A stretch of DNA of 64,000 nucleotides from Plasmodium brasilianum (GCF_023973825.1 NC_090126.1:2129001-2193000); one strand, 5' to 3'; counted from the stretch's first letter, positions 14,001-25,432 are shown. Notes: generated by a model from the sequence alone, not told the origin. Made by a program: numbers and translations.

Positions 14001-17000
14001 CCCGGTGCATCTCCAGAGGAAGCAGCAACGTTAGGAGTAGGAATAACATTAGAAATGAGAATAATTACTTCTCAACGAGCAGCTGCCACCTGAGGGGTTG
14101 CTTACCGAGGGGAAGAATCAAAACGTACTGCTTGAGAAGGAAAACCATTTTTGAAAAACCTTTCCATGAGACGAAAATGTACAAAGAAAATATTGAAAAG
14201 GAGCTAATGAAAAAGGAAAAAAAGAACAATATTGTATGTAAACAGAAATTAAAATCAATGGGTTGGAGTGGTGATTTTATTGTAAAAAAATATATTAGCG
14301 ATTTTGATATATTGGTTGAACTTTTTGAGAATCAGACATTTTATTTGGGTGCAAAATTTAATTATTCAAGTTACTTTTCATTTAGTAATATCGATTTTAA
14401 CAATTTTTTACCCCTTTTTGAAAAGTATTCGTTGTTTCAATTATTTAGGTGTACCTTTCTTAATAGTATTAATAAAAATAAGGCAGTTAATTTGAATAAT
14501 CTTACATCATACTTGTATAAAATGAACTTGAAAAAAGCAGAATGTGTAGAAGAGAGTACTATAAAAAGCGTATTAGATATATTAACAGGGAATAATTGCT
14601 CCGATACATGCTATTCGAAAGAAAAGATAAAAAGAATATACTCAGCTATGAAATATGTTTCCAGAAATTTGCTAAAACCTTATCTTTTAATTTATCCTTT
14701 GCATGATGGTAATTGTTATGAAATGGAAAAGATAAAATTGAAGGAAGAAAATTTTACTACATATTCTTGTATCTTAACTGACTATGAATTTGATTTTTCC
14801 AGTAACGATGAACAGGCTTTGAAAAATTTTAATGATGAAGAAAAATCGTACAAAAAAAATTCATTATCTCATATGATAAGTTACAAAACAGGGCAAGTAG
14901 AAAAACCGCGTTTTACTTTTTCTTCTTACAAAAATTTTGAAAACAGTAATATATCATATAATCAAGCATACCCCATGCATAATGAAGCAAAAAGAAAGAC
15001 AAATCGATTGTACAACAAATTAGACTCGGATGAATCAGATGATGATTATATAAAAAGAAATAAATATGAAAATTCACTATTTTATAAATATGCCCGAAAG
15101 ATAAGAAATGACTTTAGTTCAAATTTTTCATCAAGAATAGGAAAAAATTATGATGAGGTGAGAAAATGGATTCCAATTTTTCAAAAACTTATAAATCAGT
15201 ATGCAGATATGAAATATTGCAAAGATATATATAATCATATAAAGAGGAAGATATTAATTAACCATATAAATAAATATGAGGCCACGAAGCCAGATCTTTA
15301 TTTCAATTTTCACATAACTAGGAATTATCAAGAGTCCAAAATATTAAATGAAATTTTATTAAATTATTCCGTTTATTTTAGTGGGAAAGACAGAACAATC
15401 AGTGGTGTGGCTGCTTGTGATCGGAGTAATGGTGGTATTAGCAATTGTATTATGGTTCATGGTAACATGCATAGGGTTAGTAAACATTTCAAATCCTACT
15501 TAAAGCTGATAAAAAAGAAAAGATTGTTAAGCAATTTGAGAAGCAGTTGTTGGAAAGGGAAAAAATCGATGTTTCCTACAACTAATCAGAAGGAAGAAAA
15601 CAAATATAATAAGCGTATGAACAGTGCATATGATTACAATAGCAAGAATAAGAGCTTCTCAAATAGTAAAGGGTACACTATTATTATGAAAAGTAGCGTA
15701 GCAAATTTTCACAATGTTATAAATAATATTATCAGTTTGTCTCACATGAACAGAATTATTAATCATTACAAGTATTTTAAGGAGAACAACATGTTCAATA
15801 ATGGCACCAGGGTGACTGGAAATTACAAAGGTAGTAGCAGCAATCATATAAGTAGTAGCAGAAATCATATAAGTAGTAGCAGAAATCATATAAGTAGTAG
15901 GAGAAATCATATAAGTAGTAGCAGCAATCATATAAGTAGTAGCAGAAATCATATAAGTAGTAGCAGCAATCATATAAGTAGTAGCAGAAATCATATAAGT
16001 AGTAGCAGCAATCATATAAGTAGTAGCAGAAATCATATAAGTAGTAGCAGAAATCATATAAGTAGTAGCAGAAATCATATAGATAGTAACCGTAATTATA
16101 GCTGCAATATGAGCACGAACAAAAAAAATGTGGGCGTTAAAGATAAAAGAACGAAGTACACGAAAAATGACATTCTTGAAAATTTTTTTAACGATTTTGA
16201 AGAGGAGGAAAAGACAGAATTTTATTCATCGGACTCCTTCAACTCGGATGTAAATGAAGCTCAGCAGAAAAAGTGGAAAAGGAAAGGAAAAAAGAAAGGA
16301 AGAAAGACAAAAGAGATGAAAAAATTGAAACAGTTAAAACGTAAGAAATATAGCAAATATGATCACGATAAAAAGCCCTCATTAAAGAAGAGAGACTTAA
16401 AAGAAATTTTGCTTCGGGAAAATAAATATTATAATATATGCTTTTTGAATTCTGAAAAAGAAAATTATAAAATTAACTATTTTCAAAATATAAATATTTT
16501 GCAAAATATGTACAAATTTTGTGGAAAAGGATTAATCATAGTTAACGTAAAATATGTAATGAAGAACAAATTGAAAAATGGAGGAGGCACATGTGCGAAG
16601 AATGGGGATTACAAGAATGATCAGTCCACAGGGGAAAAGAAAGTGCACCATAATGGTAATATGTGTAGTCAGTTGAGTAGTCAACGGAATGGACATCAGA
16701 ATGGACAGCGGCATAGTATTGTATTCCAAACCGATATACACATTTGCAAGGATAAGAAGAGAATAAGTCGCACCAATAGCAACGGCAAAAAAGGCTTAAA
16801 CTTTAAAAACCCAAGAACAATTATTTTTATCGTACGAGTAAATGTAGAAGAATTAAGGAATTATTTAGTTAGAAAATTAATTTTTGAAGAAAAATATATT
16901 AATAACAACTTTTATATTAATAGAAAGGTTGCAAAAATATTTTATTTAGTTACGTTAAAAAATTGTGAATTACTACATAAGGATGACAGTAGTAGTACCT

Positions 17001-18546
17001 ATGAAACGAAAATTGATGAACAGAAAAAAAAATTATTAAATTCTTATATGTCAAAGGAAGAATATTCTTTCTATATGCATTTAACGCACAATTTATTTAA
17101 AAAAAAAAATAATCAAAAGTTTGTACTAACCCGAAAGGAAATATATGAAGATATAATTAAAATAAGAAATTATATTCTTAACCCAAAAAGGATAGAAATA
17201 ACACCTAGTATACTGGAAGAATTTACTTTACCTAATTACAATGGTGAACATTTGAACATCTCGAATATTACATATGAGAGTTCAACATTTAAATTATTTT
17301 TCTTATTACTACCCAAATATGAACAAAATGTACTAATGGTAAATATATCTACTTTAAGATATCTGTATTCGCATATGTGTAATGGGGAAGAAAGGAAAGG
17401 CAAAAAAAGAAAAGGGAAAAAGTTATGTTGTTGCGTAAATAAAAATAAAGATGTTTTTTACCCAGTAGTTAATAAAGCAGAAAAGAAACAACTGAATGAA
17501 TACTTAATATTATCAGCAGATAAACGTAAATTGTATTTACTGAAAGTTAAGTTTACAAAAATAACGAAAAACTTCTTTACAACTAAATTTATTCCCATAT
17601 CTATTCAATCTTTGCCCAAAGAACATAAATTGCCATCAGCTTTTAAATCATCACGAGTTAGTTTCTTAAAAATTATTTATGAAAAATCTTGTGTACTGCT
17701 GGCAAATCAGTATAGTAATACCATATTCATTTATGTTGTAAACAAGTGTGTTTACACAAATTCGTACTTTCTCATACCTTACTTCTCTCTACCCTTGTTC
17801 ACCGAACGCATAGGAAAAGAACTCATACCGGTAAGGAATTAACAAAAACTTAAGATAACTAACGTGAAAAAGGGAGCGTTTCAGTCCACGCGAGCATGCA
17901 CATACACGTGTATACGTACATGCGTACATATTTATATATATGTATATATATGTACGACTGTTCGCTGACGTGAAAATGGTTGCACATGCTTATGATTACA
18001 TATATATACGGGATTGCCGAATATATTTGTATAGATCCACTTTACGAGTAGATCCCTGCCCCCAGTAGCTACACATCTTTAAATGCTTGTATATACCTTG
18101 AATGTACTTGTATATACAAGACCACCTGTATATAAATAAATGTACACATGAACAGAGGGGGGAAACGTACAGTTATTTATTTTTTAAACAAAATAAAATG
18201 TTCTCATAAAATATATGATGTTGTGAGGATCATTTTTGTTCATTTACAATTGTATGGATGTTAACATATTCTACTTCATTGTAATTTTTGTTTTTCTTTT
18301 TTGTAGGGCTTCAACAAAGACATTTCATGCAGTATAAAAAAACATGTAGTAAATAATGTAAATTATAACCTCAAAAGGTTGCCTGTTGGTAAGCCTAAAG
18401 ATACTGATGATGAAAGCAATTTTTTCATTGCCGGGTTGGATATAATATACGTACGAGGAAAAAATAATAATTTTGAAATAACTGTTTTTGCAGTTCTACT
18501 CAGCAACATTACATTTTGTTATAAATTGAATTTTCATTATTATTAA
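5064..18546 (+). CDS. Giant WD-repeat protein, about 4,335 aa, two exons; frame broken at an A17 tract
   Basis: I read one gene: 5064-17830 joined to 18307-18546. The first block (1,515 codons) runs into 17 A residues at 9589-9605 and stops at 9611. The second block is open straight through the tract in the frame that one extra A would restore, so two independent genes 30 nt apart are unlikely. The penultimate exon ends at 17830 before donor GTAAGG. A 476-nt intron ends in TTTTTTGTAG, and the last exon adds 79 residues ending FHYY. Two WD-like units are visible. The first is around Trp752 (TSTWAISF, then LLAIGSNTHNINIYNL). The second is around joined residue 2920 (HEHNIPCVKFS, then LLSCSVDKSLVLWNP). 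The rest is Lys/Asn-rich low complexity, with NNDIS repeats (about 2073-2192) and SSSRNHI repeats (about 3590-3672). Synteny suggests the P. falciparum WD-repeat protein next to rap1. The function is unknown; a Crt10-like fold is possible. Confidence 0.82.
9559..9629 (+). other. Frame break at poly-A (9589-9605), with an alternative 71-nt intron
   Basis: The A17 tract separates frames. Upstream ends in polylysine-Tyr-stop, while downstream is open through the tract as polylysine then ILIICELRDHNNN. One added A restores a continuous protein. An alternative is an intron 9559-9629: donor GTTATA, a TACTAAT branch-like box at 9606-9612, and acceptor GCGAG. It would join AAT G to AT CAT in the correct phase and remove the A tract. 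Against it, the acceptor lacks the usual T-rich tract and the intron would be very short. Confidence 0.6.
11281..11640 (+). repeat. 15-bp coding minisatellite, Asn-Asn-Asp-Ile-Ser repeat
   Basis: More than 20 near-perfect copies of agtaataatgatatt encode NNDIS inside the WD-repeat protein. Most sequence differences are a synonymous gatatt/gatatc swap, so copies have been homogenised. The repeat is a multiple of 3 and stop-poor in several frames, which explains long spurious open frames on both strands here. Confidence 0.95.
15835..16080 (+). repeat. 21-bp coding minisatellite, Ser-Ser-Ser-Arg-Asn-His-Ile repeat
   Basis: About twelve copies of a 21-bp unit (agtagtagcagaaatcatat plus a) encode SSSRNHI, alternating with SSSSNHI. 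The Arg/Ser alternation (aga/agc) gives a 42-bp higher-order pattern in part of the array. It is flanked by non-repetitive Lys/Asn-rich coding sequence. Confidence 0.93.
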
Positions 18547-18977
18547 AGTACGTATTCTTTATTTTTTCCCCTTTTTTTTACGTTATAAAATGAATTAAAT
18601 TAAAGTTCCTGCTAATTAATCTTTTCTTTATTTTGTCTGAATACTTCATACATAATTTTTTTTATGCGAAAATGTAGATTAAGATTTTCGTTCATATATT
18701 GAGAGGTTTTTAACATTTACTTCTTTGTTTGTGCTTTTATTATTTTTTAATTATAAAATGTTATATCGTCTGTTAAAAGGTAAAATATGTGCGCAAATAA
18801 AATGTGCAGGAAGTTCTGCTTTTGGAAATAGACAGAACACGCTCTTTATTTGTACATGTTTTTTTAATTCATTTTATTTTATTCCTTTTATTTTTATTTT
18901 TTTTCTTCATATCCATACAAAAAAATGCGTTAAAGATGCATAAAATTAAGTGCTTAACAAAGTTGCTTACGTGTCTG

Positions 18978-19172
18978 TTAAAGCTTTTGTTCAGTTAATT
19001 TTTCCACCAATTTAAATCGAGTTGACAGGAAATTGCCGAAATGGTCAATTTGCAATGAAACACTTAGTGGAATTTTTTGTCCTAAAAAGTAGTGAATAAT
19101 TTGCACCATCTTTTTTGTAATTATTTTATGCATACTTATTATACACATTTGATAGTAATATTTCTTAAGCAC
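18978..19172 (-). CDS. Possible small unlisted gene (last exon)
   Basis: The minus strand is open for 64 codons. The C-terminal 40 (ending ...GNFLSTRFKLVEKLTEQKL) have Pro, Gly, Gln and His in a pattern unlike the flanking AT-only DNA. About 200 nt upstream, an ATG at 19407 begins a short open stretch, MLSGNENRHS, which ends at a GTAATC donor (exon 19376-19407). This suggests a tiny spliced gene, but I cannot settle the joins, and I do not recognise the protein. It may equally be transcribed 3' UTR of a neighbour. Confidence 0.3.
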   Translation of the reverse strand: MLKKYYYQMCIISMHKIITKKMVQIIHYFLGQKIPLSVSLQIDHFGNFLSTRFKLVEKLTEQKL

Positions 19173-19184
19173 ATTTGATTAATG

Positions 19185-19223
<39 letters not shown>

Positions 19224-19298
19224 GCTTTATATAAACCTAAAAAATTGCATTTTCCTAAATATCTTATTATTGTGCATAAAAGTGTTATATGCATAATG

Positions 19299-19329
<31 letters not shown>

Positions 19330-19873
19330 GTATACCTTCATATTTTTATTTAAAATTTTTAACACAAAGGATTACAAAGAGTGGCGGTTTTCATTACCGC
19401 TAAGCATATCTGTGTTATTGTTTTAATTGATATTTAAACTTACAGGTGTAAAATAAAAAAGGGGTTAATTATTTACTATATATGATAAATAACTCAAAAA
19501 TGGTATGAAAAAAAGTAAAAATTAATGTAATATTATTATTATGAAAAGATTAAAAGTGGAGCAAAAACAAAGCTAATTTATTTTAAAAGGACTGAAAAAA
19601 GGCAAACACACAAATTGCTACTAATTTACATTTTAAAAAAACGGGAAATGAGCCAAATGGATCATGTGCAATTATACATGTATACATAAGATGAATGAAC
19701 AAAAAAGAAAAATGGTAAAGAACTAAAATAAAAAATTCATTATTACCTTAAAAAGGGAAGAAGTGTAAACAGTTTTGCAGTATTAGGCATTTTAAAACAT
19801 TAAAATGTAATACTCTCATTTAAAAATATATATATATACACTTCTGTATTATGGTAAAATCCCCCCCTCAAAC

Positions 19874-20015
19874 AGTAAACACCCTGCGCATATTTGCGTT
19901 TACGTTATTTGTTTAAATGGCAAATATGCGCCGGTAGTTTTTACTTTAAAGTCCTTAAAATGATATTTTGTTTTTTAAATGTGTTTTAAGGACACATATT
20001 ACTCACACGTGTGAG
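19874..20015. other. Cluster of three consecutive inverted repeats (hairpins)
   Basis: Hairpin 1 has a 12-bp perfect stem, 19886-19897 with 19920-19931 (GCGCATATTTGC), and a 22-nt loop. It is extended by ACC/GGT (19881-19883 with 19933-19935) and AGTAAA/TTTACT (19874-19879 with 19940-19945). Hairpin 2 is a 10-bp stem, GTCCTTAAAA (19951-19960) with TTTTAAGGAC (19984-19993). Hairpin 3 is a 14-bp perfect palindrome, CTCACACGTGTGAG (20002-20015). Seven C residues precede the cluster at 19861-19867. It lies 210-350 bp beyond the CTP synthase stop codon, so it may be in that 3' UTR, a terminator or processing structure, or an independent structured RNA. Confidence 0.6.
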
Positions 20016-20225
20016 GGGTACAAATGGTATATACATGATATTATGTACAATTTAGCGCACTATACTGCGTATGTATTATATGTGTTCCCATAACTCTGCA
20101 TTGTTTCGATACTTCACATATTTTTATTAATGTATCTTTTCTGTTATCTATATTAAGCAAATTAATACACACCCCTTTTTTTTTGCTTCATTTTTTTTTT
20201 TTTTTTTTTAATATTACCTCTACAA

Positions 20226-22775
20226 CTAAGCATAGAGACTTCCTGAGCACAACTTATTTCCAAACTTGTCTAGTCGTTCCTTTAATTTCCCCTTTGAAGC
20301 TAAAATAAAGGCCAAAAATATTGGATTAGCTTTAAAAGGTCTTGATGTAAATTCAGGGTGAAACTGAACACCAACATAAAAATTTAAGTTTTTGATTTCA
20401 CAAATTTCCATTCGAACACTGTGAATATCTTTTGCTACAAAACTTAAACCAACCGATTCTAGTAATGGCACATACTTAGGATTAATTTCAAATCTATGTC
20501 TATGTCTTTCAAATATATAGGTTGCTTCATCATATGATTTATATGTTAATGAATCTTTATCAATTATTTTGGATTGCTTAACACCTAAGCGCATAGTACC
20601 TCCTTTATTATCATCCCCTTTAAACTCGCTCATATAAATTATAACATTGTTATTATCTATTTCGTCAATACTTTTATAATAGTCTTTTATACCCATTAAT
20701 TTTATCTTTTCCTGTAATACTGGGTTGAGTAACTTGTTAGGGATTTCTTCTATACATTTGTTTGTTCGCACGAAGTTACCTGCTTTTTTTGTATTTTTTC
20801 CTCCCCCATACTCATCGTCAAAAATAGATGAAACGTCATCGAACAGTGCCATGTTTTCCTCCTTGGAATGATTCTTACCATAAATGTAATGCATTGTCTT
20901 TGCGTTTACGTTATTATTCATGGTAGAAGGCTCATTTTTTTCATGCTCCGCTTTCACATTACATAAAGAAATGTTATGTTCTTCTAGTGTCAACTTGTTT
21001 TGATTTGTATTCAGTAGAGTGTTATCATCACCACTATTATCATAATTGTCATCCTGTTGAATAGGATGCGGTTCATGTTTGTGTAACTCCTCCTTTAGAA
21101 TAATGCCTTCTGGGGATGTAATTCTCTCATTAACTATAAGAAAATCTTTGTTCATTTCTACTACGGAATTATGTTTTTTCCCATTATGGTTGGACAATTT
21201 TTCCATTGTCCCTTCCTCATTAGTACCTTTGGTAAATTTTCTTCTCTTTTTATGAAATTTATCTTCATCAGAATTACTACTTTGTATTTCTAGAATATCC
21301 TCAAATTCTTCTGAATTGGCATATTTATTTAAATATTGCCTAGCTACATCAATAACAGCTGTTTGCATACCTAAACAGATTCCTAAATATGGTATATTAC
21401 GTAATCTACAATATTTTGAAGATAAATATTTTCCTTCAATACCCCTTGTTCCAAATCCTCCCGGAACTAATACACCATCCACTGATTTCAATGTTTCCCA
21501 TGCTCGTTCATATTTGATTCTTCTTTTTTTATCATAATCTTCATCAGAGGTAGTGTCATCAACAAAAAGATGGTTCTGCATAGTGTTAACTTGTTGAAAC
21601 GTATCATAAGAGTATTTCCTTGCTTTTCTTTTTAAATCTATATTTCTCTTTTTGCTCTTTTTCTTTAATGATAAATGACTACTATTGATATACTTAATAA
21701 TTAGCTTAAACCCGCATTCTATACAAGCATGAACGAGGGATGATATAATAGACAAATATGTATCATTAGAAGCAGTATATTTTCCCACAATACCGATAAC
21801 AACATGTTCACTTGAAGATTCATATCGGTCTGATAACTGTTTCCATGTACTAAAGGAATAAGGAGATATACTTAATTTATTTTCTAAAACAATATTTTGC
21901 AAGTTTAATTTTTTTAAAACATGCTCACTAAAATTTTGTTGTTCTAGGATTAAGGGTACTTTATATACATTTGATGTATCATGTAATGATATGACATGTT
22001 CATTTTTGACTTGTGAAAAAAGAGAAATTTTTCGAATAGCTTCTTCTGTTAATGGTTCTTCACATCTACAAAAAATAAAATCTGGTTTAAGTCCAGCTTC
22101 TCTTAATATTTTAACACTATGTTGAGTTGGCTTCGTTTTTTGTTCTCTCAAGTTTCCAATAATTGGTACATAGGACAAATGACATAAGCATACATCATCT
22201 GAATTTAAGTTATTGATTAATTGTTGTAAAGCCTCCAAATATACAGCTGATTCTATGTCACCTACTGTTCCTCCTACTTCTATTAAACAAATACATGGAA
22301 TTTTATTATTATTTGAATTTATATCATACTCCTTTTTCATTTTTTTTATATTTTCATCAATAACACCTTTTATCCATTTCTGTATAACATCTGTTACATG
22401 TGGTACTACTTGAACTGTCTTACCTAAGTATTCTCCTTTTCTTTCCTTTTTAATAACTTGTTCAAATATTTTACCTGAAGTTATATTATTCTTATATGAT
22501 AATTTAATATTTAAAAATCTTTCATAATTTCCTAAATCAAGATCAACTTCTCCTCCATCTTCTAATACATATACTTCTCCATGTTCATATGGTGACATGG
22601 TTCCTGCATCTATGTTCAAATAAGGATCAATTTTTATTGTAGTCAATAAAATATTTTTTGTTAATAATAATACTCCCATACTACTCATGGCTGTTCCTTT
22701 ACCCAACCCGCTCATATTCCCCCCTGTCACAATGATGTACTTTGTTATTATATTTTCATCTTCTAGTGATGCCAT
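20226..22775 (-). CDS. CTP synthase (glutamine-hydrolysing), 849 aa
   Basis: This enzyme makes CTP from UTP, ATP and glutamine in the cytosol. It supplies nucleic acid and phospholipid (CDP-DAG, CDP-choline) synthesis. The N-terminal synthetase domain (about 11-300) carries GGNMSGLGKG (P-loop-like, residues 18-27), DPYLNIDAGTMSPYEHGEVY and EVGGTVGDIES (166-176). The class I glutamine amidotransferase domain begins near 325 and has the oxyanion stretch LVPGGFGTRG (436-445), the nucleophile Cys467 in GICLGM, and the His806/Glu808 pair in VQFHPE. About 220 residues of charged low-complexity sequence (roughly 485-705) split the glutaminase between nucleophile and His/Glu, and a smaller basic insert sits at 368-420. 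This explains a length well above the usual 540-590. The start is fixed by an in-frame TAG nine codons upstream. No introns are apparent. Confidence 0.95.
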   Translation of the reverse strand: MASLEDENIITKYIIVTGGNMSGLGKGTAMSSMGVLLLTKNILLTTIKIDPYLNIDAGTMSPYEHGEVYVLEDGGEVDLDLGNYERFLNIKLSYKNNITSGKIFEQVIKKERKGEYLGKTVQVVPHVTDVIQKWIKGVIDENIKKMKKEYDINSNNNKIPCICLIEVGGTVGDIESAVYLEALQQLINNLNSDDVCLCHLSYVPIIGNLREQKTKPTQHSVKILREAGLKPDFIFCRCEEPLTEEAIRKISLFSQVKNEHVISLHDTSNVYKVPLILEQQNFSEHVLKKLNLQNIVLENKLSISPYSFSTWKQLSDRYESSSEHVVIGIVGKYTASNDTYLSIISSLVHACIECGFKLIIKYINSSHLSLKKKSKKRNIDLKRKARKYSYDTFQQVNTMQNHLFVDDTTSDEDYDKKRRIKYERAWETLKSVDGVLVPGGFGTRGIEGKYLSSKYCRLRNIPYLGICLGMQTAVIDVARQYLNKYANSEEFEDILEIQSSNSDEDKFHKKRRKFTKGTNEEGTMEKLSNHNGKKHNSVVEMNKDFLIVNERITSPEGIILKEELHKHEPHPIQQDDNYDNSGDDNTLLNTNQNKLTLEEHNISLCNVKAEHEKNEPSTMNNNVNAKTMHYIYGKNHSKEENMALFDDVSSIFDDEYGGGKNTKKAGNFVRTNKCIEEIPNKLLNPVLQEKIKLMGIKDYYKSIDEIDNNNVIIYMSEFKGDDNKGGTMRLGVKQSKIIDKDSLTYKSYDEATYIFERHRHRFEINPKYVPLLESVGLSFVAKDIHSVRMEICEIKNLNFYVGVQFHPEFTSRPFKANPIFLAFILASKGKLKERLDKFGNKLCSGSLYA

Positions 22776-23266
22776 TTCGAATACATATGCAAGCAGGGGG
22801 TGCTAGAAGTAGGCTGTACGTTCTCTCGTTTGATATATGATATTAGCGGCCGTAGAGATATTTCCGGCAATAGCGATAATAGAGACGATAACGATAATAG
22901 TGGCAGTAGAGGTAATTGTGGTAATGGTTTCAATAACGGCAATAGTATTAAAAATAGTCGCGACGACGCGTATAGAATGCCTTGTAAGGGGTGGTATTTA
23001 GGTATTTATTCCTGCTTACAAGAATATTTCCTAAATAACTGTAATTGTTTATTTTTCCATAACATTAGGTTAATTCACACGAATAAAATTTAAACTAAAA
23101 ATTTTTGGCTGTAATGAAATATAATACCGGTTGTTCACATATATAATTAATTCTCTTGAACGGATACTATATAAATAAAAAGTAGTTCTTTTTTAATTAG
23201 TGCTGACAAGAAAACATACATGCATATGTACATACACGTACAAATGTACATATATACATGTATATA

Positions 23267-23324
<58 letters not shown>

Positions 23325-25432
23325 AATGTTCATATATTCATATGTTCATATATACTTATGTTCATATATACTTATGTTCATATATACTTATGTTCATATA
23401 TACTTATGTTCATATATACTTATGTTTATATACATACATGAATATTCTCAATTTATTTTTGAAAATGCAGATTTCTTAAGATAAACGAAGGCAATTAAGA
23501 ATTCTCGTTAGATTCTTTCCATTTTATCGTTTAATTTTAAAGCTGATAATTTGTAAGAAATTAAAATTTGAAATTTTGAAACATGTTTAATTAGGAGAAA
23601 AGGCATATACTTTATGTATATGTATGTATGTATATATATATATATATTTTTAAGAAGGAAAAAAAAAATAAAAACTGGGGGTAAACGTATACTGTAGCAC
23701 ATGTATTATATTATAAACCCAATATATGCACATAAAAGTTTAGTTTACTAATGTTAATATTATGTATAAATAGCTCATATGCATCTTATATATATACATA
23801 CATATACAATATATACATATATATGTTTATGTATATATAGGATGTCATTTTGTAATTCCTGATAATTCGAGCCGTAATTGTACCATACTTAAAATGTATT
23901 AATTATACATACATAAATTAATATAAAATAAAAATTGACAAAGTTAACCGAATGGTCATAGGTGTGAAACTATAAAAGTGAAAAAAGATATGTACTAAAA
24001 AACGATAAGGGGTAAAATGGAAGAAAGGGAAAAATAATTAAAAGAACAAAAAGAACAAAAAATTTAAATATAACATGAAAATAATATAATTCTATCATCA
24101 CGTACAAGCGTTTTTAGCACAATTCAATTTTTAACTAGCTGTGGATGAGGGATAAGAGAATATATGTGTACGATGTATGTATGTATGTATGTATAATGTA
24201 ATATATATATATACATATATATATACTTCCCTCTCATTATTGCTCTTTTACTAATTAGTATACGTCTTTGTAGGTATTATTAAAATTTTGACTATTATTT
24301 TTTTTTTTTAAAATTGTTAAGCAGAAAAAAAGAACAACTGCGCCCATTTCGATTATTTTAAAAATACTTTCATAAAAATTTTTTAATTTTGCACTTTTTT
24401 TTTTATGTGCATATATTCATTATAGAAAAAAGTAAACCTCTTCTTGGAGATATAAAATACAAAGCGAAAAGATTTAAATTTCGCTCTTTTACGTTAATTT
24501 TTTTTATTTTTTCAATTAGTATTCAATATATATAAATATACATATATGTCACTGTTTTAGTGAAAAAATAAAAAAACAAAATAAACAGTTTTTTATCCTT
24601 CTTTCTTAATTTTTATATTAGCCTTTTGTATAAATCGCAAAAAGAAATTGTGTATATCAATATTTTTATAAAACGCATACATAGAAAAAAAGGCATTGAT
24701 AGAAGTTTGAAGAGAAAAAAAAATAAAATAAATCAAAACAAATTAAAGCGAAGGAGTATCTCTTGTATTGTTCTTATGAGAATATCTAAATTAAAAAAAA
24801 AAAAAGACGAGAGTATTATCTTACATTTTCTACAAATAAAGATATTGTGTGAAGAAAAATAAAGTAAAATAAAATAAAATGAAATATATAAAATAAAATT
24901 AACAACTGTTGATAAAGGAGTACATATGCTTGAATATGATCTCAAAATACGTGTTATTTATATATAAAATGTTCATTTTTTAATGCTTTTATGTATCAAT
25001 ATAATTCGAGTTAAATTTAGCAGAGATGGAAATTAGACCTACGTAATAATTAATAAATCGTTGTATACAATTAAGATGTTAATATGAAAAATGCATGTAT
25101 TACCACAATGTATGTATGTACGTTTATTAAAGTGGTTACTTAGTGGGGATATGTACAAGGGCACAAGATGTTTTAAAACATTAAGCTCAAATTTAAGGAT
25201 ATTTACAGTTTACCGCACGCAATTATTATTTGAGATAATATTTAAAAAAAAAAAAAAAAAAAAAAATATATCTAAAAAAGTGCAAACAGAAAAAGCAGTG
25301 AGAAAAAAGTTTAGCTTTATTCAATTCAAGTGTTGTGTTTAACGGCTTTTTTTTTTTTTTTTTTTTAATCTAATTTTTCCTAATTCTTAAAATTAAAACC
25401 TATGCATAACTACTCTGTATGCGTACCACAAC
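22776..25432. other. Intergenic region upstream of CTP synthase and downstream of the hydrolase
   Basis: Just upstream of the CTP synthase ATG, 22840-22990 is unusually GC-rich for this window and shows triplet-like periodicity (GGC AAT AGC GAT AAT style). No ATG-initiated gene fits it on either strand. The rest holds a (TA)n tract at 23271-23322, a 16-bp tandem repeat (ttcatatatacttatg, about six copies, 23333-23428) and poly-A/T runs, with no convincing gene. Confidence 0.7.

Larger units (their letters stand above)
18547..20225. other. Convergent intergenic region between the WD-repeat gene and CTP synthase
   Basis: Both flanking genes end here. The region holds a T33-type tract near 19186-19219, a (TA)n run at 19300-19325, and a small hairpin at 19382-19402 (stem TGGCGGT/ACCGCTA, 7-nt loop). 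It also holds a short coding-like minus-strand frame at 18978-19172 and three back-to-back inverted repeats at 19874-20015, all listed separately. Confidence 0.75.

Noticed and set aside
22800..23093. Possible plus-strand gene antisense to the CTP synthase leader
   Set aside because: It has no ATG in its Gly/Asn/Asp-rich part, no splice signals that extend it, and dissolves into AT-rich sequence; kept only as a composition anomaly.
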